A DNA stretch of 5,256 nt from Rubritepida sp. (GTDB lineage Bacteria; Pseudomonadota; Alphaproteobacteria; Acetobacterales; Acetobacteraceae): NCBI GenBank assembly GCA_014376425.1, contig JACMRO010000061.1, positions 1-5,256 of the forward strand, given 5' to 3'. The position numbers and the translations under genes were made by a program. Every line of letters begins with the position of its first letter. The first letter of the stretch is position 1. This document shows positions 1 to 5,256 of this stretch, piece by piece. Under the pieces are notes generated by a model that did no database searches, was not told the origin of the DNA, and was given only the letters and a program-made list of their open reading frames with translations.

Positions 1-1314
1 GGCCAGCAACGCCTCCAGCCCCTGTGCCCCGTCCAGCTCGGCCACGCCAAAGCTGGCGGTCAGCCGAAGCGTCAGGCCGGCGCCGTCGCGTGCGGTGACC
101 GCCATGTCGTGCGCCGCGATCGCGGCTCGCAGCCGCTCGGCCACTTCCTGTGCGGCTGGGGCGCTGCGGTTGGGCAGCAGCAGGGCGAATTCCTCGCCAC
201 CCAGTCGTCCCACCACGTCCATCTCCGCCCGCGACAACGACCGGAGCAGGTGCGACATGGCGCGCAGCACCGCATCGCCCGACGCATGCCCGTACAGATC
301 GTTCACCACCTTGAAGTGATCGACATCGACCATGATGACGGCGAGCGGCTGGCCACCCTGCCGCGCCCGGCGCACCTCCGCCTCGCCCAGCTCGAAAAAG
401 CGGCGGCGGTTGAGCAGGCTGGTCAGGTGATCCTGGCACAGCGCCTCGCGCAGCGCCTGCGCCGCCTCGCGTCGTTCCGTCATGTCGCGCACCACGGCCA
501 GGAAGGCACCTGGCGACGCATTCCCCGCCTCGCCGCCCACCCGCATGGCCGATACCACCGAGGTGCCCCAGAAGCGGGTGCCGCCCGGGCCCGCCATCCA
601 GCCCTCCAACACCTGCCACCCCTCGTCCCGCACCCGGGACAGCCGGGGCGACAGCGCCGGCGCCTCGCCCGGGGCGGTCAGCAACAAGTCACCATCCATT
701 CCGATCGCGCTCGCCGCATCCAGCCCGAACAGCCGCTGGGCGGAGTTGTTCCAATCATTCACCCGGCCCTCCGCGTCCAGCCCGAAGAAGCCATAGCCCG
801 CGGCGCCGTCGGCCAGGGCGCTGAACCAGGCCTCGACCTCGCCCAGCCGGCGCTGCTGCACCACCTGTTCGCTGATGTCGGCCAACACCGCCATGTGTCG
901 ATTGGGCGTCAATCGCATGATGGTGATGGCAAGCACCAGCGGCGTCGTTTCGGCCGCCCGCACCCGGCCCCCCGGGCGTGCCCGCGCAGGGTTGGAGCGC
1001 TGACCCACATGGATCTGCACCCCATCCAGCACCAGGCCGCTCGGCTCGTCGAAGGCCGCCAAGCGATGTCGCAGATCGGGCGCAAAAGGCGCCAGCACAT
1101 CGAGGATGTTGGCAAGCCCAGCCCCGCGATCCCCGGACCGCAGGACGGGCAGCAGCAGCCGTGCGCAAGCCGGGTTCATCATCGTGACGGCGCCGTCACG
1201 GTCGAATTCGATCAGCCCGTGCGGGCAAACGTAGACGAATTCGAGCAGCGCCTCGTGCTCCTCCACCTGGGCGTCGGCGGTCGCTGCGGACCCGCGCTCG
1301 GCGGAGCCATCCAT
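1..1314 (-). CDS. PAS-PAS-GGDEF diguanylate cyclase (C-terminus cut by window edge)
   Basis: Probable diguanylate cyclase that makes c-di-GMP from two GTP. The frame is open for 438 codons from ATG at 1314 to position 1, where the window cuts it inside the GGDEF domain, so roughly the last 25-40 residues are missing. Visible domains: a PAS-like domain at about residues 20-148, a second PAS domain at about 157-283 (ending in the typical VVRDMTERREAAQ linker), and GGDEF from about 290. Catalytic features are DVDHFK (330-335), KVVNDLYGHASGD (335-347) and the GGEEF active site at 372-376. The usual RxxD inhibitory site before GGEEF reads A-E-M-D (363-366), so its arginine is absent. PAS1 carries an Arg/Gly-rich insertion at about 104-120. 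No membrane segment is seen, so the protein is probably cytoplasmic. The start overlaps the stop of the PYP-like gene (TGATG) with AAAGG 9 bases upstream, suggesting co-translation and a shared pathway. No EAL domain is visible in the window. Confidence 0.93.
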   Translation of the reverse strand, partial: MDGSAERGSAATADAQVEEHEALLEFVYVCPHGLIEFDRDGAVTMMNPACARLLLPVLRSGDRGAGLANILDVLAPFAPDLRHRLAAFDEPSGLVLDGVQIHVGQRSNPARARPGGRVRAAETTPLVLAITIMRLTPNRHMAVLADISEQVVQQRRLGEVEAWFSALADGAAGYGFFGLDAEGRVNDWNNSAQRLFGLDAASAIGMDGDLLLTAPGEAPALSPRLSRVRDEGWQVLEGWMAGPGGTRFWGTSVVSAMRVGGEAGNASPGAFLAVVRDMTERREAAQALREALCQDHLTSLLNRRRFFELGEAEVRRARQGGQPLAVIMVDVDHFKVVNDLYGHASGDAVLRAMSHLLRSLSRAEMDVVGRLGGEEFALLLPNRSAPAAQEVAERLRAAIAAHDMAVTARDGAGLTLRLTASFGVAELDGAQGLEALLA

Positions 1315-1712
1315 CAACCCGTGCCTTTCCGAAGTAGCACGACATAGGCCCGCATGCCGCCCGGCCGCTGCAACAGCCGCAAATGCACTGGCGTCGGCCG
1401 CATCCGCAGGGTCAGCGTGTAGGCAATGGTCACATCCAGCGCGGGCTCCTGGGCGAAGCGGTCCGCGACCAGGTCGTTATCCATGCAGGGCGCCACTTCA
1501 CCGAACAGCGACCGGCCCAGCACCCGGGTGGGCCGCAGCCCAGCCGCCCCGGACTCATACGAATTGTAGAGGGTGACGACGCCCTCGGCATCAAAGCCCA
1601 TGATGCCGAACTCCGCCTGGTCCAATTCTTCTGCAGGCGCCGTCTCAAGCCACTCAAACAACGCCGCATCGGCAAAGCCGGGGGGGCTGGTCATCGACGC
1701 TGTCTCGCTCAT
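1314..1712 (-). CDS. Photoactive yellow protein-like single PAS-domain sensor
   Basis: A 132-residue soluble protein related to photoactive yellow protein (PYP), a blue-light sensor that binds p-coumaric acid through a cysteine. It aligns with Halorhodospira PYP (125 residues) along most of its length, by recall of that sequence. The block LYNSYESGAAGLRP...GEVAPC (48-76) matches PYP LQYNAAEGDITGRDP...KDVAPC. Thus Y49, E53 and C76 correspond to Tyr42, Glu46 and the chromophore Cys69. After a 3-residue deletion, Y98, M104 and P106 correspond to Tyr94, Met100 and Pro102. Thr50 and Arg52 are replaced by A57 and L59, and Phe96 by L100, so the pocket differs from classical PYP. The first ATG is chosen because GGAG lies 8 bases upstream; M7 is a weaker alternative. 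The gene follows scpB by 53 bases and overlaps the diguanylate cyclase start by one base, which suggests that it regulates that enzyme. Homology is fairly sure; chromophore binding is unproven. It may instead be a PYP-fold protein sensing something else. Confidence 0.82.
   Translation of the reverse strand: MSETASMTSPPGFADAALFEWLETAPAEELDQAEFGIMGFDAEGVVTLYNSYESGAAGLRPTRVLGRSLFGEVAPCMDNDLVADRFAQEPALDVTIAYTLTLRMRPTPVHLRLLQRPGGMRAYVVLLRKGTG
1324..1328 (-). promoter_or_regulatory. Ribosome binding site of the GGDEF gene
   Basis: AAAGG, within GGAAAGG, lies 9 bases before the ATG at 1314 and inside the last codons of the PYP-like gene. It supports this start over the out-of-frame ATG 4 bases downstream and fits translational coupling through the TGATG stop/start overlap. 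Confidence 0.55.
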
Positions 1713-1720
1713 CCATCTTG

Positions 1721-1724
1721 CTCC
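1721..1724 (-). promoter_or_regulatory. Ribosome binding site of the PYP-like gene
   Basis: GGAG sits 8 bases before the ATG at 1712. It also lies 4 bases before an out-of-frame ATG at 1716, which would give only a shadow frame. The spacing and the PYP homology favour 1712 as the start. Confidence 0.55.
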
Positions 1725-1765
1725 GCTGGGTTACGGCAAGCTGGACGAGAAAGCTTAACCGAACC

Positions 1766-2347
1766 TCACACCAGCGCGAAAGGTTCCGGCGCGGGCGGGA
1801 TGAGGGGGAGCGCTGCGTCGTTCGACACCAGCTCCTCGCGGCGTGGCAGGTCGGCCAGGGATTTCAGGCCGAACTGTTCCAGAAAGCGCGGCGTCGTGAC
1901 CCACAGCGAGGGCCGGCCCGGCGCCTCCTTCCTGCCCCGCGTGGTGACCAGGCTCATTTCCAGCAGCGCATCGATGGTGGGCTGCGCGACGGCGGCGCCG
2001 CGGATCTCCTCGATCTCCGGCCGCGTCACCGGCTGGTGGTAGGCGATGATCGCCAGCGTCTCCATGGCCACGCGCGGCAGCCGGCGCGGCACCTCGACCA
2101 CGCGGGTGATGGCCGGCGCCAGCTCCAGCGCGGTGCGGAAGGCGAAGCCGCCGGCGATTTCCACCAGCTCCACCGGGCGGCCCGCGCTGCGCGCCTGCAA
2201 TGCGGTCAACACGGCCGGCGCGTCGCAACCCATGGGCAGCGCCATCTGCAGCCGCTCGGGCTTCACCGGGCGGTCGGACGCGAAGATCAGCGCCTCGGCG
2301 ATGCGCAGGGCGTGTTCGAAGTCAGGCGTGTCAGGCAGCGCGTTCAT
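1766..2347 (-). CDS. scpB: Segregation and condensation protein B
   Basis: ScpB is the winged-helix (kite) subunit that, as a dimer, binds the ScpA kleisin and with SMC forms the bacterial condensin that compacts and segregates chromosomes in the cytoplasm. The 193-residue product has the expected two winged-helix regions, about 9-85 and 90-165. The second carries the family signature: METLAIIAYHQPVTRPEIEEI (96-116), RGAAV with a following TIDALLEMSLV, then GRKEAPGRPSLWVTT (138-152) and FLEQFGLKSLADLP (155-168). The tail (170-193) is short and Pro/Ala-rich, and the length is within the family range. The start is supported by a strong Shine-Dalgarno and the usual EHALRIAEALIF opening. It begins 17 bases before the scpA stop, so the two subunits are probably translated together. 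No terminator is evident after its stop, so transcription may continue into the PYP-like gene. Confidence 0.96.
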   Translation of the reverse strand: MNALPDTPDFEHALRIAEALIFASDRPVKPERLQMALPMGCDAPAVLTALQARSAGRPVELVEIAGGFAFRTALELAPAITRVVEVPRRLPRVAMETLAIIAYHQPVTRPEIEEIRGAAVAQPTIDALLEMSLVTTRGRKEAPGRPSLWVTTPRFLEQFGLKSLADLPRREELVSNDAALPLIPPAPEPFALV

Positions 2348-3068
2348 GGCGCACCTCCCGGCTGAGACGGATCAGCAATGGCCCGAAGGCCACGTCCTGG
2401 CGGATGTCCAGCCCGCCGCCACGGGCCTCTTCCAGTGCCGCGACCAGGCCCGAGGCCAACGCGGCGCGACGTTCCAGGGGCGAGGCGAGCCCCTCGGGCA
2501 GGAAGCCCTGCAGCACGGTCCACCCCGGCGCGCGGCCGAGCAGCAAGCGAAGCCGGGCCAGCGCGTCGGCCACCGAATAGAGCCGCCGTGGCTTGGGCGT
2601 GTAAGGCGCGGCGGCAGTGGCGCGGCGGCGTGCGGTGGCATAGGCGCGCAGCAGCGCCGGCAGGTCGGCCACGATGCCGGAACGGTCTTCCAGTCGCAGG
2701 ATTTCAGGCGCACCGCGGCCGAAGCTCTCGCGCCCCAGCTGCACCTGGCCGCCCAGCCAGAAGGCGGCGTGGCGCATGCGGTCCAGCTCGGCCAGGCGGT
2801 CGGTCAACCGGCCGGCCAGGGTTTCCGCATCCTCCTCCGGCTCGCTCTCCTCCGGCAGCAGCAGCCGGGATTTCAGCCAGGTCAGCCAGGCCGCCATCAC
2901 CAGCCAGTCGGCGGCGAGTTCCAGCCTGATGTCCTGCGCCTCCAGCACCAAGACATACTGGTCCACCAACGCCACGATGGAGATGCGCCGGATGTCCACC
3001 TTCTGCGACCGGGCAAGGTCGAGCAGCAGGTCGAGCGGGCCCTCGAAGCCGTCCAGGTCCAGCTTCAC
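2331..3068 (-). CDS. scpA: Segregation and condensation protein A (kleisin)
   Basis: ScpA is the kleisin that bridges SMC heads and holds the ScpB dimer, forming the condensin needed for chromosome organisation. The product is 245 residues from GTG at 3068. The diagnostic N-terminal block LDGFEGPLDLLLDLARSQ (5-22), followed by KVDIRRISIVALVDQYV (23-39), is the SMC-neck-binding region. It continues with the conserved ADWLVMAAWLTWLKSRLLLP (53-72) and an acidic stretch EESEPEED (73-80). The central part is less conserved, and the C-terminal winged helix includes GFLPEGLASPLERRAALASG (188-207) and the terminal FGPLLIRLSR (228-237). The GTG start is chosen because the kleisin motif begins at once and the codon overlaps the preceding protease stop as GTGA. 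The same frame runs open upstream to 3464, but that extension is antisense-free overlap with the protease gene and has no kleisin similarity. Its end overlaps scpB by 17 bases. Confidence 0.95.
   Translation of the reverse strand: MKLDLDGFEGPLDLLLDLARSQKVDIRRISIVALVDQYVLVLEAQDIRLELAADWLVMAAWLTWLKSRLLLPEESEPEEDAETLAGRLTDRLAELDRMRHAAFWLGGQVQLGRESFGRGAPEILRLEDRSGIVADLPALLRAYATARRRATAAAPYTPKPRRLYSVADALARLRLLLGRAPGWTVLQGFLPEGLASPLERRAALASGLVAALEEARGGGLDIRQDVAFGPLLIRLSREVRHERAA
2354..2358 (-). promoter_or_regulatory. Strong Shine-Dalgarno of scpB inside scpA
   Basis: GGAGG (within GGGAGGT) lies 6 bases before the scpB ATG and inside the last scpA codons. It is the best ribosome binding site in the window and lets scpB be initiated independently of, or re-initiated after, scpA translation. 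Confidence 0.7.
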
Positions 3069-3742
3069 GCGGGGTGTCCCGCCGCGCGCAGCAGGAACAG
3101 GAAGCCAGGCCCCACCACATGGCGGGTGATCCAGGCCATCACATCCAGCCGGGGCGACAATTGCGGCAGCAGGATCAACCCGAGCACGATGAACAGGCCA
3201 AAGCGTTCCAGCGCGGCGAAGCGCATCGCCAGCCCATGGGGGAGCAGCGCGGTGACGATGCGGCCGCCATCGAGCGGTGGGATGGGCAGCAGGTTGAAGG
3301 CGGCCAGCACCAGGTTCACCACCATGAAAAGCGAGATGGCGCGGTAGAACATCCGCTCCGAATCCGCGTCGAGCAGCCCACCCAGATGCGCTGCCAGCGC
3401 GGCGGTGAAGGCGAGCGCCAGGTTCATCGCAGGCCCCGCCGCGGCAACCCACATCATGCCCCAACGCGGGTTGCGCAGGCGCCGCACATCCACCGGCACC
3501 GGCTTGGCCCAGCCGAACATCGCCTCGACCCGGCCGATGGTCAGCGCCTGGATCAGCAGCAGGAAGCCCGGCACCAGCAGGGTTCCCGTGGTGTCCACAT
3601 GCCGCAGCGGGTTGAGCGAGATGCGGCCCTGCTCGCGCGCCGTGGGGTCGCCCAGCGCGTCGGCGGCGTAACCATGCGCCGCCTCATGCAGGGTGATGGC
3701 GATGATGGACGCGACCACGGCGGCCAGGATCTCGAGGATCAT
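3065..3742 (-). CDS. Minimal M50 site-2-type intramembrane metalloprotease
   Basis: A 225-residue polytopic inner-membrane protein of the M50 site-2 protease family, the short PDZ-less SpoIVFB-like type; such enzymes cleave transmembrane helices, and the substrate here is unknown. Zinc-site residues are visible: HEAAH (H19, E20, H23) in the first membrane helix and the third ligand D158 in NLLPIPPLDGGRI (150-162). Also typical are SLNPLRHVDTTGTLLVPG (42-59) and AAGPAMNLALAF (101-112). Hydrophobic segments lie at about 3-18, 53-69, 96-118, 136-156, 180-194 and 204-219. All catalytic residues are present, so it should be active. ATG at 3742 overlaps the nagZ stop (ATGA), and its own stop overlaps the scpA start (GTGA), embedding it in the operon. 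No PDZ domain and no recognisable substrate gene is adjacent, so a link to cell wall or chromosome functions is only contextual. Confidence 0.92.
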   Translation of the reverse strand: MILEILAAVVASIIAITLHEAAHGYAADALGDPTAREQGRISLNPLRHVDTTGTLLVPGFLLLIQALTIGRVEAMFGWAKPVPVDVRRLRNPRWGMMWVAAAGPAMNLALAFTAALAAHLGGLLDADSERMFYRAISLFMVVNLVLAAFNLLPIPPLDGGRIVTALLPHGLAMRFAALERFGLFIVLGLILLPQLSPRLDVMAWITRHVVGPGFLFLLRAAGHPA

Positions 3743-4734
3743 ACCGCGACCATGCCCTGGTCGCGCATCGCCAGCAGGGCGGCCGGGTCCAGCTCCCGCC
3801 GCTGCGCCTGCATGGCGGCGCGGGCGGCGGCCAGCCGGGCGATCGCGGCGTCATGCAGCACCGGGCAGGCGGCGAGCAGCGCTGCCGTCTCCTCGATCAC
3901 GCCCGTGCAATGCAGGACCGCGTCGCACCCGGCCGCGACCGACGCCTGCGCCAGCGCCGCGGGCTGGCCCCGCAGGGCCTTCATCGACAGATCGTCGGAG
4001 ACCAGGAAGCCGTCGAAGCCGATGGCGCCACGGATGACATGGGAGATTACTTTGGCGGACAGGGTCGCGGGCAACACCGGGTCCAGCGCCTCGTACAGAA
4101 TGTGTGCAGTCATCGCCCAGGCGCCGCTTGCCGCAAGCGCGGCGAAGGGCAGGCAGTCCTGTGCCAGCGCCTCGCGGCTGTCTGCCACGCGGGGCAGTTC
4201 CAGGTGGCTGTCGGCCAGGGCGCGACCATGGCCGGGAATGTGCTTGATGACCGGCACGCAGCCGGTGGCCTGCAGACCATGAATGGTCTCGCGGCCGAGC
4301 CGGATGACTTCAGCCGGATCGGGCGAAAAGGCGCGGTTGCCGATGATGCCATGCGCCTCGGGCAGCCGCAGATCGAGCAGCGGGGCGCAGACCACATCCA
4401 TTCCCATGGCCCGGCATTCCAGGCCTATCAGCGCGGCATTGGCGAAGGCGGCGGCGGCTGGCCGGCCCTCGAAATCCGCGGCTGGGGGGGATTGTGGCCA
4501 GTCGGGCGGCCGCAGCCTTGCCACCCGGCCGCCCTCCTGGTCGACCAGAATGGGCGCATCCTCGCCCAGCGCGTCGCGGATGGCCGCGGTCAGCAACCGC
4601 AGCTGGGCCGGGCGGTCGATGTTGCGAGCGAATAAGATGACGCCTAGCGGCGGCGTGTCCCGAAGCATGCTGGCCTCAGCCGCACTGAGCGAAGTGCCAG
4701 CCAGCCCGATGATGGCGGCGCGCCGCTGCTTCAT
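3739..4734 (-). CDS. nagZ: Beta-N-acetylhexosaminidase NagZ, glycoside hydrolase family 3
   Basis: NagZ is a cytoplasmic GH3 enzyme that removes N-acetylglucosamine from GlcNAc-1,6-anhydroMurNAc(-peptide) during peptidoglycan recycling; in many Gram-negatives its products influence ampC beta-lactamase induction. The 331-residue product is a single-domain TIM barrel of normal NagZ length. Motifs: VILFARNI (32-39), LVDQEGGRVARL (63-74), KHIPGHG (164-170), the Asp-His catalytic dyad D175/H177 in ADSH, and GFLVSDDLSM (242-251), whose first Asp, D247, is the expected nucleophile. ATG at 4734 is chosen because AGGGG lies 9 bases upstream, MKQRRAAIIGLAG is a typical NagZ opening, and it leaves a 34-base gap after the SPOR gene. 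A longer frame from 4890 adds 52 residues with no NagZ similarity and overlaps that gene. Placement after a SPOR protein and before scpAB is the customary alphaproteobacterial order. Confidence 0.96.
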   Translation of the reverse strand: MKQRRAAIIGLAGTSLSAAEASMLRDTPPLGVILFARNIDRPAQLRLLTAAIRDALGEDAPILVDQEGGRVARLRPPDWPQSPPAADFEGRPAAAAFANAALIGLECRAMGMDVVCAPLLDLRLPEAHGIIGNRAFSPDPAEVIRLGRETIHGLQATGCVPVIKHIPGHGRALADSHLELPRVADSREALAQDCLPFAALAASGAWAMTAHILYEALDPVLPATLSAKVISHVIRGAIGFDGFLVSDDLSMKALRGQPAALAQASVAAGCDAVLHCTGVIEETAALLAACPVLHDAAIARLAAARAAMQAQRRELDPAALLAMRDQGMVAV

Positions 4735-4743
4735 TCCGATTCG

Positions 4744-4748
4744 CCCCT
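4744..4748 (-). promoter_or_regulatory. Ribosome binding site deciding the nagZ start
   Basis: AGGGG, 9 bases before the ATG at 4734 and within the 34-base gap after the SPOR gene. It supports the shorter 331-residue NagZ over the extended frame beginning at 4890. Confidence 0.55.
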
Positions 4749-4768
4749 GTTGCGCGGCCACCGGCGTA

Positions 4769-5256
4769 TCACACCGGGTTGCAGGCGGCACCCTTGGCAC
4801 GAAGCTGCTCGCATAGCGCGCGCGCCGCCGCCGGATCGGCCAGGCCGCCGACGCGCAGTCGCCACAGCGGCTCGCGGCCTTCGCGATCAAGCTTGGTGAT
4901 GCGCGGCGTCATCCCAGCCAGCTCGGGCACACGGCGACGCAGCCGCTCCCATTCGGCCTGGGCCGCGGCCTCGGTTGCGGCGGCGCTGAGCTGCACGGCG
5001 GAGCGGCCGGCGGGCGTTGTGGGCAGCCGCGCCGCCGGGGCTGCCGGGGCTGCCTCGGCTGGCCGTGCAGCTGTGGTGGCGGGTGCGGGCGCCCCCTGCC
5101 GGGTCACTACAGTGGGCTGCGGACCGCCCGGGCGGGCCGCGTTCCGCCCCGGCATGGGATCCGCCACGGCGGCCGCCGGTGCCGGGGCAGCCGGGGCTGG
5201 GAGGGGCGGCGGGGCCAGCTGCTGCCGCCGCGCGTCGGGACGCGGGGCCCCCGGCC
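4769..5256 (-). CDS. SPOR-domain protein, C-terminal part (start outside window)
   Basis: The reading frame is open from the window edge to the TGA at 4771-4769, giving about 162 visible residues; the N-terminus is missing. The first half is a low-complexity Pro/Ala/Arg linker. The last 75 or so residues (bases about 5002-4772) form a SPOR domain: an opening SAVQLSAAATEAAAQAEW, a middle PRITKLDREG, and the closing LWRLRVGGLADPAAARALC and LRAKGAACNPV. SPOR domains bind glycan strands stripped of stem peptides, typically at division septa. Family members in this position usually have a short cytoplasmic part, one membrane helix and a periplasmic linker, but the helix cannot be checked here. A GTG at 5167 lies in frame inside the linker; it is an unlikely start because the same compositional pattern continues upstream without a stop. 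It precedes nagZ by 34 bases, linking a peptidoglycan-binding protein with a peptidoglycan-recycling enzyme. Confidence 0.88.
   Translation of the reverse strand, partial: PGAPRPDARRQQLAPPPLPAPAAPAPAAAVADPMPGRNAARPGGPQPTVVTRQGAPAPATTAARPAEAAPAAPAARLPTTPAGRSAVQLSAAATEAAAQAEWERLRRRVPELAGMTPRITKLDREGREPLWRLRVGGLADPAAARALCEQLRAKGAACNPV

Noticed and set aside
755..1168. Minus-strand 137-codon frame inside the GGDEF gene
   Set aside because: It is a different frame from the PAS-PAS-GGDEF protein and encodes only Ala/Gly/Arg-rich sequence.
187..1242. GAATTC occurring three times within the cyclase gene (near 187, 1204 and 1236)
   Set aside because: Each is an in-frame Glu-Phe codon pair in a conserved protein context, with no repeated flanks.
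109..1347. Long 412-codon open frame on the plus strand
   Set aside because: It lies antisense to the GGDEF gene, its product is Arg/His/Gln-rich with no recognisable motif, and it is explained by the high GC content at third positions of the opposite strand.
2046..3347. Plus-strand open frame of 433 codons across scpB and scpA
   Set aside because: It is antisense to clearly recognisable ScpA and ScpB, is low-complexity and shows no family motif.
3069..3464. N-terminal extension of scpA by 132 residues
   Set aside because: It overlaps the M50 protease gene in another frame and has no kleisin similarity; the kleisin motif starts right after the GTG at 3068.
3074..4282. Plus-strand open frame of 402 codons across the protease and nagZ
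   Set aside because: It is antisense to two well-supported genes, with biased composition and no domain.
4484..4490. Second seven-base C run on the coding strand, in nagZ
   Set aside because: It encodes Ser-Pro-Pro in an otherwise normal, unbroken nagZ; there is no sign of a frameshift and the run is expected occasionally at this GC content.
4735..4890. 52-residue N-terminal extension of NagZ
   Set aside because: It overlaps the SPOR domain coding region, looks like arginine-rich frame-shifted sequence, and a good ribosome binding site precedes the ATG at 4734.
5010..5256. Repeats of GCCGGGGC-like units in the SPOR gene
   Set aside because: They are explained by Pro/Ala codons of a low-complexity linker and have no regular period.

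Overview
The window is gene-dense, GC-rich DNA with every convincing gene on the minus strand, so transcription runs from high to low coordinates. The proteins (ScpA/ScpB, NagZ and a SPOR protein in the familiar order) and the strong G/C bias at third codon positions point to an alphaproteobacterium. A member of the Rhodospirillales/Acetobacteraceae is a plausible guess, but the sequence alone does not settle this.

Layout in direction of transcription: the C-terminal part of a SPOR-domain protein behind a Pro/Ala-rich linker (5256-4769, start outside the window); nagZ, a peptidoglycan-recycling beta-N-acetylglucosaminidase (4734-3739); a minimal M50 site-2-type membrane protease (3742-3065); scpA (3068-2331) and scpB (2347-1766), the kleisin and winged-helix subunits of the SMC condensin; a 132-residue protein related to photoactive yellow protein (PYP; 1712-1314); and a PAS-PAS-GGDEF diguanylate cyclase (1314 to beyond position 1, C-terminus cut off). 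The genes are tightly packed: nagZ/protease and protease/scpA overlap by 4 bases, scpA/scpB by 17 bases, and PYP/GGDEF by 1 base. The only gaps are 34 bases (SPOR/nagZ) and 53 bases (scpB/PYP).

The upstream half is a housekeeping block for cell wall turnover and chromosome condensation, with a membrane protease inserted between nagZ and scpA. The downstream half is a two-gene signalling module: a PYP-like sensor translationally coupled to a c-di-GMP synthase. The PYP-like protein keeps the counterparts of the chromophore cysteine (C76) and of Tyr42 and Glu46 (Y49, E53), but lacks Thr50 and Arg52. The cyclase keeps its GGEEF active site but lacks the arginine of the RxxD product-inhibition site. 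The most interesting reading is a light- or ligand-controlled c-di-GMP switch attached to the scp operon. Photoactivity cannot be shown from this sequence, and no chromophore-synthesis gene (tyrosine ammonia-lyase or coumarate ligase) lies in the window. No RNA genes, mobile elements, CRISPR arrays or convincing terminators were seen.
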